The position numbers and the translations under genes were made by a program. From Amorphus sp040750475 (GTDB taxonomy: Bacteria > Pseudomonadota > Alphaproteobacteria > Rhizobiales > Amorphaceae), in the NCBI RefSeq assembly GCF_040750475.1, contig NZ_JABJVY010000002.1, forward strand, positions 1 through 64,000: a stretch of DNA of 64,000 nucleotides, written 5' to 3'. Below the pieces are notes generated by a model. It made no database searches, was not told the DNA's origin, and saw only the letters and a program-made list of their open reading frames with translations. Every line of letters starts with the position of its first letter. Within the stretch, counting starts at the first letter, position 1. Below are positions 27,903 through 37,134 of this stretch, one piece after another.

Positions 27903-30332
27903 TCACCACCGATAGACCAGCGAGCCGATCACCGTACGGCCCGGGTCGAGATAGCAGTAGCCTCCCGTGCACGTGGTGTCGCGAACGTCGAAGAGGTTGG
28001 TCGCGTTGACCTGCAGCTGCAGTCCGTCGAGCTTCGGATCGACTTCTCCGAAGTCGTAGCGCGCGGCCGCGTCGACGAGCGTGCGAGGCTCGTTGACCAG
28101 CGTGTTGGTATCGTCGCCGTAACTCTTTCCGATATAGCGAACGCCGGCTCCGAGGCTGAGACCCGCAAACGGGGTGTCGAGGGGCAGGGTATAGTCCGCC
28201 CACAGCGCGGCCATGTGCTCGGGGACGCTGGAGACGTAGTTGTCGATGGTATCGGCCGGGCCCTCGATGATCTTCAACTGCGTATAGCTGTAGGAGCCGG
28301 TGAACGAGAGGCCGTTGCCCAGGCTCGCGGTCGCCTCCAGCTCCACGCCGCGGCTCTGCAACTTCCCGCGCTGGACCTGCGTGTTGACGCCGTTGATGAC
28401 CTCGTAGAACAGGCCGTTCTCCTGGTCGATGTTGAAGAAGGCCGCACTCATCATGACGTTGTAGTCGGACATCAGATATTTGACGCCAACCTCTTCCTGC
28501 ACGCTCGTGGTTGGTTCGAAGGGCGCGTTCGTCGTGGTGTTCCATCCGATGTTCGGCGAGAAGGCGGTCGAATAGCTCACATAGGGCGCAAGCCCGAATG
28601 GCGTGAGGTAGGTCAAGCCGGCACGGAACGAATACTCGCCGTCGTCCTGGTCGAGATCCTCGACGTCGCCCGTGGTGAGATCCGTATAGTCGGAGGACAG
28701 CCGGACCCAGTCGTGGCGACCTGTGAGCGTCAGGAGCCACGGTCCGTAGCGCAGTTGATCCTGAGCGTAGATGCCCACCTGAAGCTGATCCTGGTCGGTA
28801 CGCGACGTATAGGCGGGAGAGGGGATGTAGCCGCCATAGTTGAGCGCAGCTGTGTTGAGCGGCGCGATCGTGCCGGACCCTGTCAGCCCGCTATAGGACG
28901 TGGCGGAGAGATCGAGGCCGAACAGCATCGTGTGTTCCACAGGCCCGGTCGCCACGTCCAACTGGACCTGATTGTCGACGACGAACGCGTCGAGGCGTTG
29001 GTTGTCGTGTCCGTTGCCCCGGTCGATCAGGGCGGGGTTCAGGGCGTGCTGCGGGCCGTTGTAGGTGTAGACATACTCCGTGTTGATGCTTTGGGTGGAG
29101 TAGCGTGCGTTCTGTCGGACCGTGACGGTGTCGCTGAGCGCGTGCTCGAACTCCCAGCCGATCCGCGCCTGATCGTGGGTCATGTCGTCGTAGGCGGGAT
29201 CGCCCGCCTCGAACGGACTCACGTGGCCGTAATAGTCGTTGTAGTAGGCCGGGTTGCCGCCAGTGTCGGAACGGGAGACTTCGGCAAGCAGCGTGAGCTT
29301 GGTCGCTGCATCCGGTTGCCAGGTCAACGCCGGTGCGAAGAAGTAACGGTCGTCAGCGACCGACTCGAACTCCGTGTCGGCCGAGCGTCCGAGGCCCGTG
29401 AGGCGATAGAACACCGTATCGCTGCCGCTCACCGGGCCGGAGAGATCGAACTGGCCCTGATAGCGATTGTCGGTGCCGAGCTGCAGTTGCACTTCGTGGA
29501 AAGGCACTTTGGTCGGCCGTTTGCTGATGACGTTGTAGAGACCGCCCGCACCCGTTGCCCCATAGAGGGCGGAGGCGGGTCCGCGCAGGATCGAGATGCC
29601 CTCCAGCCCGTAAGGTTCCGTCAGGAAATAGCCGTAGCCGGCCACGGGTTGGCGCAAGTTGTCTCGAAAGACCCCAGTGTTGGACACGTTGAAGCCGCGA
29701 ACGAAGAACGAATCGAACCGGGGATCCGTCCCGTACGCGTTCACCCGTGCGCCGGGGGTGTAGGAGATCGCGTCGAGCAGGGATTGCGGATTGCGATCCT
29801 TGATCTGCTGCTCCGTGACGGACGAGATCGACTGCGGCGTTTCGACAAAGGGGGTGTCGACCTTGGCCCCGGTTGCACTGGACAGACCGACATATCCGTC
29901 GGCGAGGATGACGCCTCCGCTGCCGCTGACGCTGATCTCGTCGAGAACGACTGCGCCGGTCGGATCCAGGCCGGCGCTGGCCGGCGTTTCATCGAACGCG
30001 CCTGCGATCGTGACGATTCGTCCGTCGAACTGGTATCGCAGCCCCGTTCCGGCGAGAAGCCGATCGAGCGCCTCTTCCAGCGTGTAGGTGCCCGAGAGCC
30101 CTTTCGTTCGCTTGCCGCCAACGTGCGCGGTGTCGAAGCCCAGATGGACTCCAGTCTGCATCGCCAGCCTGTTGAGCCCTGCCGATAGGCTGCCCGCCGG
30201 GATCGCAATCGCTTGGGCGGATTGCTGGGCCCGGGCATCGGGCGCGGCGACGAGCGCCTGGGCGGCCGTGCAGAAGCAGAGCGCAAGCGTGAAGGCCGCA
30301 GACGTTCGGCGGCGAGTGGCTCTTCGGACCAT
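27903..30332 (-). CDS. TonB-dependent siderophore receptor with STN signalling domain
   Basis: An 809-residue outer-membrane receptor. After a signal peptide (cleavage near DARA-Q, about 35) comes an STN domain at about 40-110 (AGSLSAGLNRLAMQTG, then TLEEALDRLLAGTGL), then a plug with ETPQSISSVTEQQIKDR and LEGISILRGPASALYG, then a barrel ending in VYRW. Receptors with STN domains, such as FecA and FpvA, signal to a FecR-type protein when loaded. The two regulators are encoded immediately upstream. Homology to the other receptor in the window is clear over plug and barrel, but that one lacks the STN domain. The ATG at 30332 follows a GGGGG stretch. Confidence 0.94.
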   Translation of the reverse strand: MVRRATRRRTSAAFTLALCFCTAAQALVAAPDARAQQSAQAIAIPAGSLSAGLNRLAMQTGVHLGFDTAHVGGKRTKGLSGTYTLEEALDRLLAGTGLRYQFDGRIVTIAGAFDETPASAGLDPTGAVVLDEISVSGSGGVILADGYVGLSSATGAKVDTPFVETPQSISSVTEQQIKDRNPQSLLDAISYTPGARVNAYGTDPRFDSFFVRGFNVSNTGVFRDNLRQPVAGYGYFLTEPYGLEGISILRGPASALYGATGAGGLYNVISKRPTKVPFHEVQLQLGTDNRYQGQFDLSGPVSGSDTVFYRLTGLGRSADTEFESVADDRYFFAPALTWQPDAATKLTLLAEVSRSDTGGNPAYYNDYYGHVSPFEAGDPAYDDMTHDQARIGWEFEHALSDTVTVRQNARYSTQSINTEYVYTYNGPQHALNPALIDRGNGHDNQRLDAFVVDNQVQLDVATGPVEHTMLFGLDLSATSYSGLTGSGTIAPLNTAALNYGGYIPSPAYTSRTDQDQLQVGIYAQDQLRYGPWLLTLTGRHDWVRLSSDYTDLTTGDVEDLDQDDGEYSFRAGLTYLTPFGLAPYVSYSTAFSPNIGWNTTTNAPFEPTTSVQEEVGVKYLMSDYNVMMSAAFFNIDQENGLFYEVINGVNTQVQRGKLQSRGVELEATASLGNGLSFTGSYSYTQLKIIEGPADTIDNYVSSVPEHMAALWADYTLPLDTPFAGLSLGAGVRYIGKSYGDDTNTLVNEPRTLVDAAARYDFGEVDPKLDGLQLQVNATNLFDVRDTTCTGGYCYLDPGRTVIGSLVYRW

Positions 30333-30442
30333 GTGAAACGCAAACCCCCGTTGACTGATGTCGCGCCCGCGAAAAAGACGCTCTTTCAACAGGACGTTCG
30401 GAAAGCGGATCTTGGTCCGTCGGTGCGGGAACTTTTTTCGTC

Positions 30443-31423
30443 TTAATACACCACCGTCAGGAACGGTCCGACGCGCACCAGGCGGAGATCGAAAGCGCGC
30501 GCGAAACTCCGCATCGCCTCTTCGGGGTCGGTGAGGTCGAACGTGCCGGAAATGCGCTGCGCGCGCCGTGCGCTGTCGGCGACGACAACCCGACCGGGCA
30601 GATGGCGAAAGATTTCCTGGACCACGGTGGGGAGGGGGCGGTCCTCGAACACGAGCCGGCCGGAGCGCCATTGCGCCACGAACGCCTCCGGCACGGTCTC
30701 GATCGGCCCCAGATCGCCCTGCGGATCGTAGGAAATGCGCATGCCCGATGTTAGCATAGCCGTCTCCCCGCCCGCACCGTGCACCTCCACCATATTCTCC
30801 ACGACCGTCACCTCCGCCTGACCATCTACGAGATTGACGTCGAAAGCCGTGCCGAGATCCCGGATGGTGCCGCTTCCGGCAACGACCAGGAAGGGACGGG
30901 CTTCGTCGTGCACCACCTCGAAGAACGCCTCTCCTTTGAGCAGGGCGACCTCGCGCGTCGCCGGGGTGAAGCGTTCGTCGATTGCGCTGTCGGCATTCAG
31001 ATAGATGCGCGAGCCATCCTGCAGGACGATCACCGGCATCTCATCGCTGCCCGACACGACGTCCGCGCGAAGATGGAGCGGACCATCGAAGGCGAAAAAG
31101 AGCCCGGTGGCGAGGGCGATGGCGGCAACGACGACGGCGGGCAACGTCTTGGATCCGCTTCCTCGACGCAGCAGCCGCTTGGTCAACGCCGGATCGCGAA
31201 CGACGGCGCTGCGCGCGTCGCCAAGAAGGCTTCGTACTTTCTCAAATTCCCTGGCCTGCGCTGGATCGCTGAGCCAAGCCTCCAGTTGGCGGCGCTCCCT
31301 TGCCGACATCCGTCCGTCGGTAAGGCGCACTGCCCAGTCCACCGCCTCTCCGCGGATGCGGTCCTTGTCGGAGACGGCTTCGGGCGCGGGCATGTGCGAT
31401 TGATCGTCCAAAGATCCAGGCAT
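30443..31423 (-). CDS. FecR-family transmembrane anti-sigma factor
   Basis: A 326-residue inner-membrane regulator: a cytosolic N-terminal DUF4880 segment (AVDWAVRLTDGRMSARERR, about 27-45), one transmembrane helix near 94-112, and a periplasmic FecR domain (DGSRIYLNADSAI, TPATREVALLKGEAFFEV) followed by a C-terminal STN-like tail. It senses the loaded TonB receptor and controls the sigma factor encoded 37 bases upstream. Cell-surface signalling of this Fec/Fpv type switches on receptor transcription. ATG 31423 is used; ATG 31393 would shorten the protein by ten residues. Confidence 0.93.
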   Translation of the reverse strand: MPGSLDDQSHMPAPEAVSDKDRIRGEAVDWAVRLTDGRMSARERRQLEAWLSDPAQAREFEKVRSLLGDARSAVVRDPALTKRLLRRGSGSKTLPAVVVAAIALATGLFFAFDGPLHLRADVVSGSDEMPVIVLQDGSRIYLNADSAIDERFTPATREVALLKGEAFFEVVHDEARPFLVVAGSGTIRDLGTAFDVNLVDGQAEVTVVENMVEVHGAGGETAMLTSGMRISYDPQGDLGPIETVPEAFVAQWRSGRLVFEDRPLPTVVQEIFRHLPGRVVVADSARRAQRISGTFDLTDPEEAMRSFARAFDLRLVRVGPFLTVVY

Positions 31424-31460
31424 GGCGGTTCGAACCGACGTTCAGGGTCGAGACCCTGAC

Positions 31461-32009
31461 CTATTCGAACGCTTCCATGCGGTCCAGGCAATGAAGCAAT
31501 GCCTTTCGCAAATGGCGATCGACCATGCGGCGCCTGATCCCGAGCTCCTGGGCGATCTCGTCCTTGCCCACGCCGCCGATCAAATGGGCAACGAAAACGA
31601 GCTTGCATTGGGGCGGGAGCACGACGATCGCGTCGCGCAGGGCGGTCAACCGCTTCGGCGCATCGAGGCGCGTCTCCATGGCGTGTGGCGAAGAGGCAAT
31701 TTCCTCCGCCTTCTGGTCGAGGATGGTGAAAAGCCGAGCCTCGAAGGACGCACGGCGGAGTCTGTCGACGCCGAGATTGGCCGCCGCCCGCAGCAGGAAC
31801 GAACGGAGCGAGGAGACCCGCGTAATCTTCTCCGGCGACGCCGCGAGATTGACGTAGAGATCATGAACGACATCGGGCGCGAGAGCGGGGTCGACGCCCC
31901 TTCGTTGCACCGCGGAGCACAGGTCTGCGTAGTACGCCTGGATCGCCGTATCGAGAGCGTGGCGCTCCCGGCTGCGATCCTCTGACCGATGCGGTGACAT
32001 GATGTTCAT
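31461..32009 (-). CDS. FecI-type ECF sigma factor
   Basis: A 182-residue ECF sigma factor with region 2 at about 20-90 (DVVHDLYVNLA and LRSFLLRAAANLGVDRLRR, which contacts the -10 element) and region 4 at about 120-175 (LPPQCKLVFVAHLIGGVGKDE, quoted in part as LPPQCKLVFVAHLIGG, then IAQELGIRRRMVDRHLRKAL). It would direct RNA polymerase to the receptor promoter. It heads an operon of sigma factor, anti-sigma factor and receptor and has a TGA-N9-TCA iron box upstream. Two nearby in-frame ATGs (32009, 32000) leave the start slightly uncertain. Confidence 0.92.
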   Translation of the reverse strand: MNIMSPHRSEDRSRERHALDTAIQAYYADLCSAVQRRGVDPALAPDVVHDLYVNLAASPEKITRVSSLRSFLLRAAANLGVDRLRRASFEARLFTILDQKAEEIASSPHAMETRLDAPKRLTALRDAIVVLPPQCKLVFVAHLIGGVGKDEIAQELGIRRRMVDRHLRKALLHCLDRMEAFE

Positions 32010-32093
32010 TGATGTTTTGGGGCTCGGACTTCGACACAGTGACGGCGTGCGGAAGGGGATGAATCCTCCGTCGCGCCCTCACACGACCAAATA

Positions 32094-32108
32094 TGACTAT
32101 TTTAGTCA
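32094..32108. promoter_or_regulatory. TGA-N9-TCA iron-responsive operator before the sigma factor
   Basis: A perfect palindrome TGACTA-TTT-TAGTCA fits the TGA-N9-TCA box known in Rhizobiales and Rhodobacterales as the target of the iron repressor RirA (IRO or iron-Rhodo box). It lies 85 bases before the fecI-type start and overlaps a possible minus-strand -35 element (TTGACT), which suits repression when iron is plentiful. Confidence 0.75.
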
Positions 32109-32172
32109 AGTTTGGAGCGTAGGGCGTCGTTAAGATCGTCTGTTGCGATCCCGAGAAAGGCGGATCGGCTCT

Positions 32173-34461
32173 CTAGCCGTGACGCCGAAGCGTGACCGGG
32201 ATCGATTTGTAGGCCGGGACCCCGCAATCGCGATCGAAGTCGGCTGCGCCGACGAGAACATTGGCCTCCGGATAGTAGGCGGCGACCGACCCTCGAGCGA
32301 TCGGGTAGGACACGGCCGTCATGCCGGCGAGGACGCGTCCGTCGCGGGTGACCAGGTCGACCGTGTCGCCCTGCGCGAGCGAGAGGTTTGCAAGATCCTC
32401 CTCGTTGACGAACACGACGTCTCTGCGGCCCGATATTCCGCGATAGCGATCGTTGAGGCCGTAGATCGTCGTATTGTACTGATCGTGGCTGCGCAGGGTC
32501 GTGCAGATGAGGGTTCCCTCATCGAGCCCGTCGTCTTCATCGGTTCCTGCCGACACGAAGAAATGGGCCTTGCCGTCCGGCGTATCCCATTTCCGTTCGG
32601 AGGCATCGACCCGCAGACGGAAGCCGCCCGGCTCGCGAATGCGCTCGTTGAAGTCGTAGAAGTCGGGAAAGACCTCTTCGATCTTGTCGCGGATACGACC
32701 GTAGTCGTCGGCCATCGCGGCCCAGTCGATACCATCGTCGGGGAAGGTTGCCTGCGCGAGGGACGCGATGATCGCGACCTCCGACATCAGGGCCTCCGAT
32801 GCGGGCTTCAAGGTGCCGCGCGAGGCATGGACCATCGACATGGAGTCCTCCACGGTGACGGACTGCTGGACGCCGTTTCGAACGTCGCGCTCGGTCCGTC
32901 CCAGGCACGGCAGAATGTAGGTGTGCTTGGCCGTAAGCAGCGCGGACCGGTTCAGCTTGGTCAAAATCTGCACATTGAGATCGAGCCCGCGAAAGGCGGA
33001 GAAAGCCAGCTGAGGGTCCGGCATCGCGACCGCGAAGTTGCCGCCGAGACCGATGAAGGCGCGTGATGATCCGTCCGCCATCGCGGCGAGCGCATCCACC
33101 GCGTTGTGGCCGTGTTTGCGCGGCGCCGAGATCCCAAACGCCTTGTCGAGGCGGGCGAGAAAGGGCTCCGCCGGGATCTCGGTGATCCCGACGGTGCGAT
33201 CGCCCTGCACGTTGCTGTGGCCGCGGAGCGGGCAGATACCGGCACCGGGCTTGCCGATATTTCCCCGCATAAGCAGCAGGTTGACGATCTGGCGAACATT
33301 CTCCGTACCGTGGCGGTGCTGGGTGATCCCCATCCCATAGCAGGCAATCACGCTGTCGGCCGACCAGTAGGTCTCGGCCATGCTTTCGATCGCCGATTGG
33401 GCAAGGCCCGAGCGCTGTTCGATCTCCTCCCAGGAGGTCAGGTCGAGATCGCTGACGAGCTCGTCGAAGCCGACCGTGTGTTCTTCGATGAAGTCCCGAT
33501 CGAGGAGACCGTCGTCATCGCGCGCAAGGCGGGCCGCGTCCTCGGCCAGCAGGGCCTTCATGATGCCTTTGAGGACTGCCACGTCGCCACCGACCTTCAC
33601 CTGGTGGTAGGCGGAGGCAAGCGGGGTGGAGGAGAGTGTCAGCATCTCCATCGGGTTCTGCGGCGGAGCGAAGCGCTCCAGCCCCCGCTCTTTGAGAGGG
33701 TTGAGAACGACGATCGGCTTGCCGCGCAGCGAGACCGCCCGGAGGGTCGTCAGCATCCGCGGATGATTGGTCCCCGGATTGTGTCCGATGGAGAAGACCG
33801 CGTCGGCGTGCTCGAAGTCCTCAAGCGTGACGGTGCCCTTGCCGACGCCGATGGATCGCGGCAGGCCGACGCTGGTCGGCTCGTGGCACATGTTCGAGCA
33901 GTCTGGAAAGTTGTTGGTGCCCAGCCGGCGCGCCAAAAGCTGATAGAGGAACGCGGCCTCGTTCGAGGCGCGGCCCGAGGTGTAAAACTCGGCCTGATCG
34001 GGATGGTCGAGCGCGTTCAGCCGGGCGGCGATGCCCGCAAAAGCCTCCTCCCAGTTCACCGGAACCAGCCGATCGGTGTCCGCATCGTAGCGGAGCGGCT
34101 CGGTGAGGCGCCCGGCGTCCTCCAGATCATGATCCGACCAGGTCCACAATTCGGAAACGGTGTGCTGTGCGAAGAATTCCGGCGTCAACCGCTTCCAGGT
34201 GGCCTCCCAGGTGACGGCCTTGGCGCCGTTCTCGCAGAACTCGAAGGAGGATGTGTGCTTGGGATCGGGCCAGGCACAGCCAGGACAGTCGAAGCCATCC
34301 GGCTGGTTCATGGTCAGGAGCGCGCGGTTGTCCGCGCTTGCTCCCATTTCTTCGCGGACCGCTCGCGCAACGGCGGCGAGCGCTCCCCAACCTCCGGCCG
34401 GGCCGGAATAGGGCTCGACGCCTTCAACTTTGTTTCCGCTGCTTTCGGAGGACTTGCTCAT
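32173..34461 (-). CDS. FdhF/YdeP-family molybdopterin oxidoreductase
   Basis: A 762-residue protein of the FdhF/YdeP group of bis-MGD molybdoenzymes, related to formate dehydrogenase alpha subunits. The N-terminus has DCPGCAWPDP and SFEFCENGAK, whose cysteines may hold the iron-sulfur cluster. The MGD-binding core includes FYTSGRASNEAAFLYQ, CSNMCHEPTSVGL and GMGITQHRHGTENVRQ. The C-terminal dinucleotide-binding domain begins around TTLRSHDQYNTTIYG. E. coli YdeP is linked to acid resistance but its reaction is unknown. No FdhD gene is adjacent. It ends 163 bases from the fecI start on the same strand, so it is the gene upstream of the Fec operon but is probably a separate unit. Confidence 0.9.
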   Translation of the reverse strand: MSKSSESSGNKVEGVEPYSGPAGGWGALAAVARAVREEMGASADNRALLTMNQPDGFDCPGCAWPDPKHTSSFEFCENGAKAVTWEATWKRLTPEFFAQHTVSELWTWSDHDLEDAGRLTEPLRYDADTDRLVPVNWEEAFAGIAARLNALDHPDQAEFYTSGRASNEAAFLYQLLARRLGTNNFPDCSNMCHEPTSVGLPRSIGVGKGTVTLEDFEHADAVFSIGHNPGTNHPRMLTTLRAVSLRGKPIVVLNPLKERGLERFAPPQNPMEMLTLSSTPLASAYHQVKVGGDVAVLKGIMKALLAEDAARLARDDDGLLDRDFIEEHTVGFDELVSDLDLTSWEEIEQRSGLAQSAIESMAETYWSADSVIACYGMGITQHRHGTENVRQIVNLLLMRGNIGKPGAGICPLRGHSNVQGDRTVGITEIPAEPFLARLDKAFGISAPRKHGHNAVDALAAMADGSSRAFIGLGGNFAVAMPDPQLAFSAFRGLDLNVQILTKLNRSALLTAKHTYILPCLGRTERDVRNGVQQSVTVEDSMSMVHASRGTLKPASEALMSEVAIIASLAQATFPDDGIDWAAMADDYGRIRDKIEEVFPDFYDFNERIREPGGFRLRVDASERKWDTPDGKAHFFVSAGTDEDDGLDEGTLICTTLRSHDQYNTTIYGLNDRYRGISGRRDVVFVNEEDLANLSLAQGDTVDLVTRDGRVLAGMTAVSYPIARGSVAAYYPEANVLVGAADFDRDCGVPAYKSIPVTLRRHG

Positions 34462-34966
34462 GGTGGAGGCCCCAATTTTCTGCTGGTTGACGGAGTCTCG
34501 GCGGTCGATCCCGGATCTCGGACGGTCACATCCGGCACGCTGGACTTGCGATTGCTGTCAACGGAGCAATGTCGATCCTTCGCGCCCAACTGCCAGGCTA
34601 GCGGTCCGGGCTGGACCCCACCAGTCCGAATTTGGATGTCTAAGGGCACGCGTTTGTGCCCGAAGGTTGATATCGAGCTTACGAAAGGCAGGCTTCAGCT
34701 CGATGCGAGCTCGTCGGTTTCATGAGCGACGATCCGGGATAGATCGACCTGGAACAGGGTCCCTGCGGACCATCGCCAATCCGTTCGGCACCTTACACGA
34801 GCGGTGAGGTGAACCGAGGTTAGGTGGCGACGCTGGATCCGATGCGGCTTGCGGAGATCCAGGACGAGCTGGAAGAGATCTGAGCGGCCCTCATGGTCGC
34901 GCTGGACATCGGGTAGCCGCAAATAAGGGTTCGTGCAGGCGGTCGTCCGCTCTCTGTTCGTCGTGT
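34462..34966. other. Intergenic region of about 500 bases, no gene recognised
   Basis: Lies between the amidase gene and the YdeP-like gene, both on the minus strand. It should carry the amidase operon terminator on the right of 34966 and the YdeP promoter near 34462-34560. A minus-strand frame at about 34695-34940 has plausible composition but no start, ribosome-binding site or family match. Confidence 0.4.
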
Positions 34967-36364
34967 TTATTCTGGAGGGTATGCGCGCTTGTAGTGTCCG
35001 GTGGCCCGTTCGTAGGCGCCGCCGACGGATAGGAGCGAAATATCGTCGTGGGCGGAGGCCACGGCCTGAAGGCCGACGGGCAGGCCTTCGGATGACAAGC
35101 CAACGGGAATGGAGGCGGCGGGGTTGCCGGTCAGGTTGAACGGATAGGTGAAGGTCGCCCACGAAACGATGTTCTTGTCCTCATAGCCAGGGGGCGTGTC
35201 GAGCCCTGCCTCAAAGGCGGTGACCGGAACCGTTGGCGTGAGCAGGAGATCGTACCGTTCGAAGAATTGGCGGATCTTCTCGCGAAAGGCGTAGCGGGCA
35301 AAGACGCTCTCGTAATATGCACCCATCTCCTGTTCCAGAGCGAGCTGGAGAACCTCCAGCACCGACGGATCCAGGAGTTCGGGACGGTTGAGGATGGTGT
35401 CCTTCAGCTTGGTGCCGACCCCGGCGTAGAACTCCGCCGTCCATAGTTCGATCGGGTCATCCATCACCTGCTCGACGAGTTCGACCTCGGCGCCGAGACC
35501 GGCGATGCGCTGTACCGCTTGCTCGGTCAATTCGGCCACTTCACGGTCGACCCGACCGTAGCCCAATGTCGGGCTCCAGGCGATACGGAGCTTGCGATAT
35601 GTCCGCGTCGCCCCCCTGAAATCAGGTTGCGGCCCCTTCACCGTGAAGGGATCTCGCTTGTCGTAGGCGGCGATCACCGACAGGACGATGCTGGCGTCTT
35701 CCGCCGTGCGTGCCAGCGGCCCGACGTGGGCGAGCGTCGGTGTCGCGGACGTCGGGAAGACAGCGACGCGGCCGAAATGCGGCTTGATGCCGAACAGGCC
35801 AGTCAGCGCAGCGGGGATGCGCACGGAGCCGCCGCCGTCCGTTCCCAATGCGTAGGGCACCAGCCCGGCGGCGACCATCGCAGCGGCTCCGCAACTTGAT
35901 CCGCCGGGCGTCATTTCGGTGTTCCAGGGATTGCGGGTGATGCCGGTCAGCGGGCTGTCGCCGACCGCCTTGCAACCGAACTCGCTCGTCGTCGATTTGC
36001 CGAGAATAACCGCTCCTGCCGCACGCAGACGCTCTACCGAAGGTGCGTCGACGGGCGACGGTGCGTCCGGCGTCGACTTCGACCCGAAGCGTTGGGGCAT
36101 CCCGGCCACGGCGATCAGGTCTTTGACGGAGGTCGGAATGCCATCGAGTTCGCCCAGCTTCTCGCCCCGCATCAGCCGGGCTTGCGAAGCTTCGGCCTGT
36201 TTGCGCGCGCCGTCGAAATCGAGATGCGCGAACATGTTCAGCTTCGGCTCGAGCTCCTCGATACGCCGAATGACGTCGTCGAGGAGCTCGACCGGAGAGA
36301 ACTCTTTCACAGACAAGCCGCTGGAGAGCTCGCGGATGGTCTTGAATGCGAAATCGGATGACAT
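34967..36364 (-). CDS. Amidase-signature hydrolase
   Basis: A 465-residue cytosolic amidase of the amidase-signature family, which hydrolyses a carboxamide to acid and ammonia. The Ser-cisSer-Lys triad is present: K81 (in PTSVKDL), S156 (in TPGGSSCG) and S180 (in TDGGGSVRIP). The usual GGSSGG reads GGSSCG here, a mild change near the cis-serine. The ATG follows a strong GGAGGA. It is the last gene of a five-gene operon with a TRAP transporter and a cyclase-type hydrolase, so the imported compound may contain an amide or give one after ring opening. It could also be a GatA-like protein, but no gatB or gatC is nearby and length and context favour a catabolic amidase. Confidence 0.92.
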   Translation of the reverse strand: MSSDFAFKTIRELSSGLSVKEFSPVELLDDVIRRIEELEPKLNMFAHLDFDGARKQAEASQARLMRGEKLGELDGIPTSVKDLIAVAGMPQRFGSKSTPDAPSPVDAPSVERLRAAGAVILGKSTTSEFGCKAVGDSPLTGITRNPWNTEMTPGGSSCGAAAMVAAGLVPYALGTDGGGSVRIPAALTGLFGIKPHFGRVAVFPTSATPTLAHVGPLARTAEDASIVLSVIAAYDKRDPFTVKGPQPDFRGATRTYRKLRIAWSPTLGYGRVDREVAELTEQAVQRIAGLGAEVELVEQVMDDPIELWTAEFYAGVGTKLKDTILNRPELLDPSVLEVLQLALEQEMGAYYESVFARYAFREKIRQFFERYDLLLTPTVPVTAFEAGLDTPPGYEDKNIVSWATFTYPFNLTGNPAASIPVGLSSEGLPVGLQAVASAHDDISLLSVGGAYERATGHYKRAYPPE

Positions 36365-36389
36365 TCCGATCCTCCGAAAGACGGTTCGA

Positions 36390-37094
36390 TTATTCTTCGA
36401 CGAGGGCGATGGCGCGCACCGGCGAGCCCGAACCGTCCTTGAACTTGATCGGCAGGCCGATGAACTCGAACTCGCCCTTGTCGAGGAGTTGTTCCAGGTT
36501 CACCAGCCATTCGTAATGCGAGATGCCGAGATCGCGGCAGAGCCGGTGCTGCGCGAAGATGTTGTCGGTCGGCTTGTCGGTCGACGGCCCCTCGACGCCG
36601 TGCATTTTGGAGCCGCGGTCGTAGAGCCACTTGGTGGCCTCGACTGTCAGGCCGGGATTGCCCCAAACGATCTGACGCTTGTCGTCCTTGTTGCGCTCGT
36701 GGAAGCCTGTGCAAAGAAGAACGATGTGGCCGTCCACCTTCACGCCGGCCTTCGCCTGGGCTTCCTCCATGTGGGCGAGCGTGATGTCCTCGAGATCGCC
36801 GATATGGCGAAGGTCGAAGCACACGGCCTTGCCCATGAAGAGATCGAGCGGCATCTCGTTGATCGGTGCACCGTTCGGATTGACGTGGAGGTATGCGTCG
36901 ACGTGTGTCCCCACATGGTCGAGCATGCCGATATAGTTCGTCTGGAAGGTCATCGCGTCGCCCTCGACGCCGAGACCGAACGAGACGGTGCTCTCGTGGG
37001 TGAGGGCCTTCAGATAGATCGGGCTCTGGAACAGCTTGTGAGCCGGCATGTTGTCTTCGATCGTCAGGCTCAGGTCGATAATGCGCTTGGCCAT
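36390..37094 (-). CDS. Cyclase-family (kynurenine formamidase / isatin hydrolase-like) metal hydrolase
   Basis: A 234-residue protein of the 'cyclase' family, whose members include bacterial kynurenine formamidase and isatin hydrolase. The metal-binding motif HVGTHVDAYLH (about 79-89) is intact. These enzymes open amides or lactams with Zn2+ or Mn2+. The ATG at 37094 has AAGGA eight bases upstream; a longer open frame beyond it is not protein-like. It sits between dctM and the amidase gene with short gaps, so import, ring or formyl hydrolysis and amide hydrolysis may be successive steps. The exact substrate cannot be told. Confidence 0.88.
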   Translation of the reverse strand: MAKRIIDLSLTIEDNMPAHKLFQSPIYLKALTHESTVSFGLGVEGDAMTFQTNYIGMLDHVGTHVDAYLHVNPNGAPINEMPLDLFMGKAVCFDLRHIGDLEDITLAHMEEAQAKAGVKVDGHIVLLCTGFHERNKDDKRQIVWGNPGLTVEATKWLYDRGSKMHGVEGPSTDKPTDNIFAQHRLCRDLGISHYEWLVNLEQLLDKGEFEFIGLPIKFKDGSGSPVRAIALVEE

Positions 37095-37134
37095 TGGCTC
37101 TTCCTTTCTTGGGTCGTAGGGGAGGGAGAAACGG

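Noticed and set aside
34695..34966. Minus-strand reading frame between the YdeP-like and amidase genes
   Set aside because: Its upstream half overlaps the amidase gene. The rest has no start codon with a ribosome-binding site and no family pattern.
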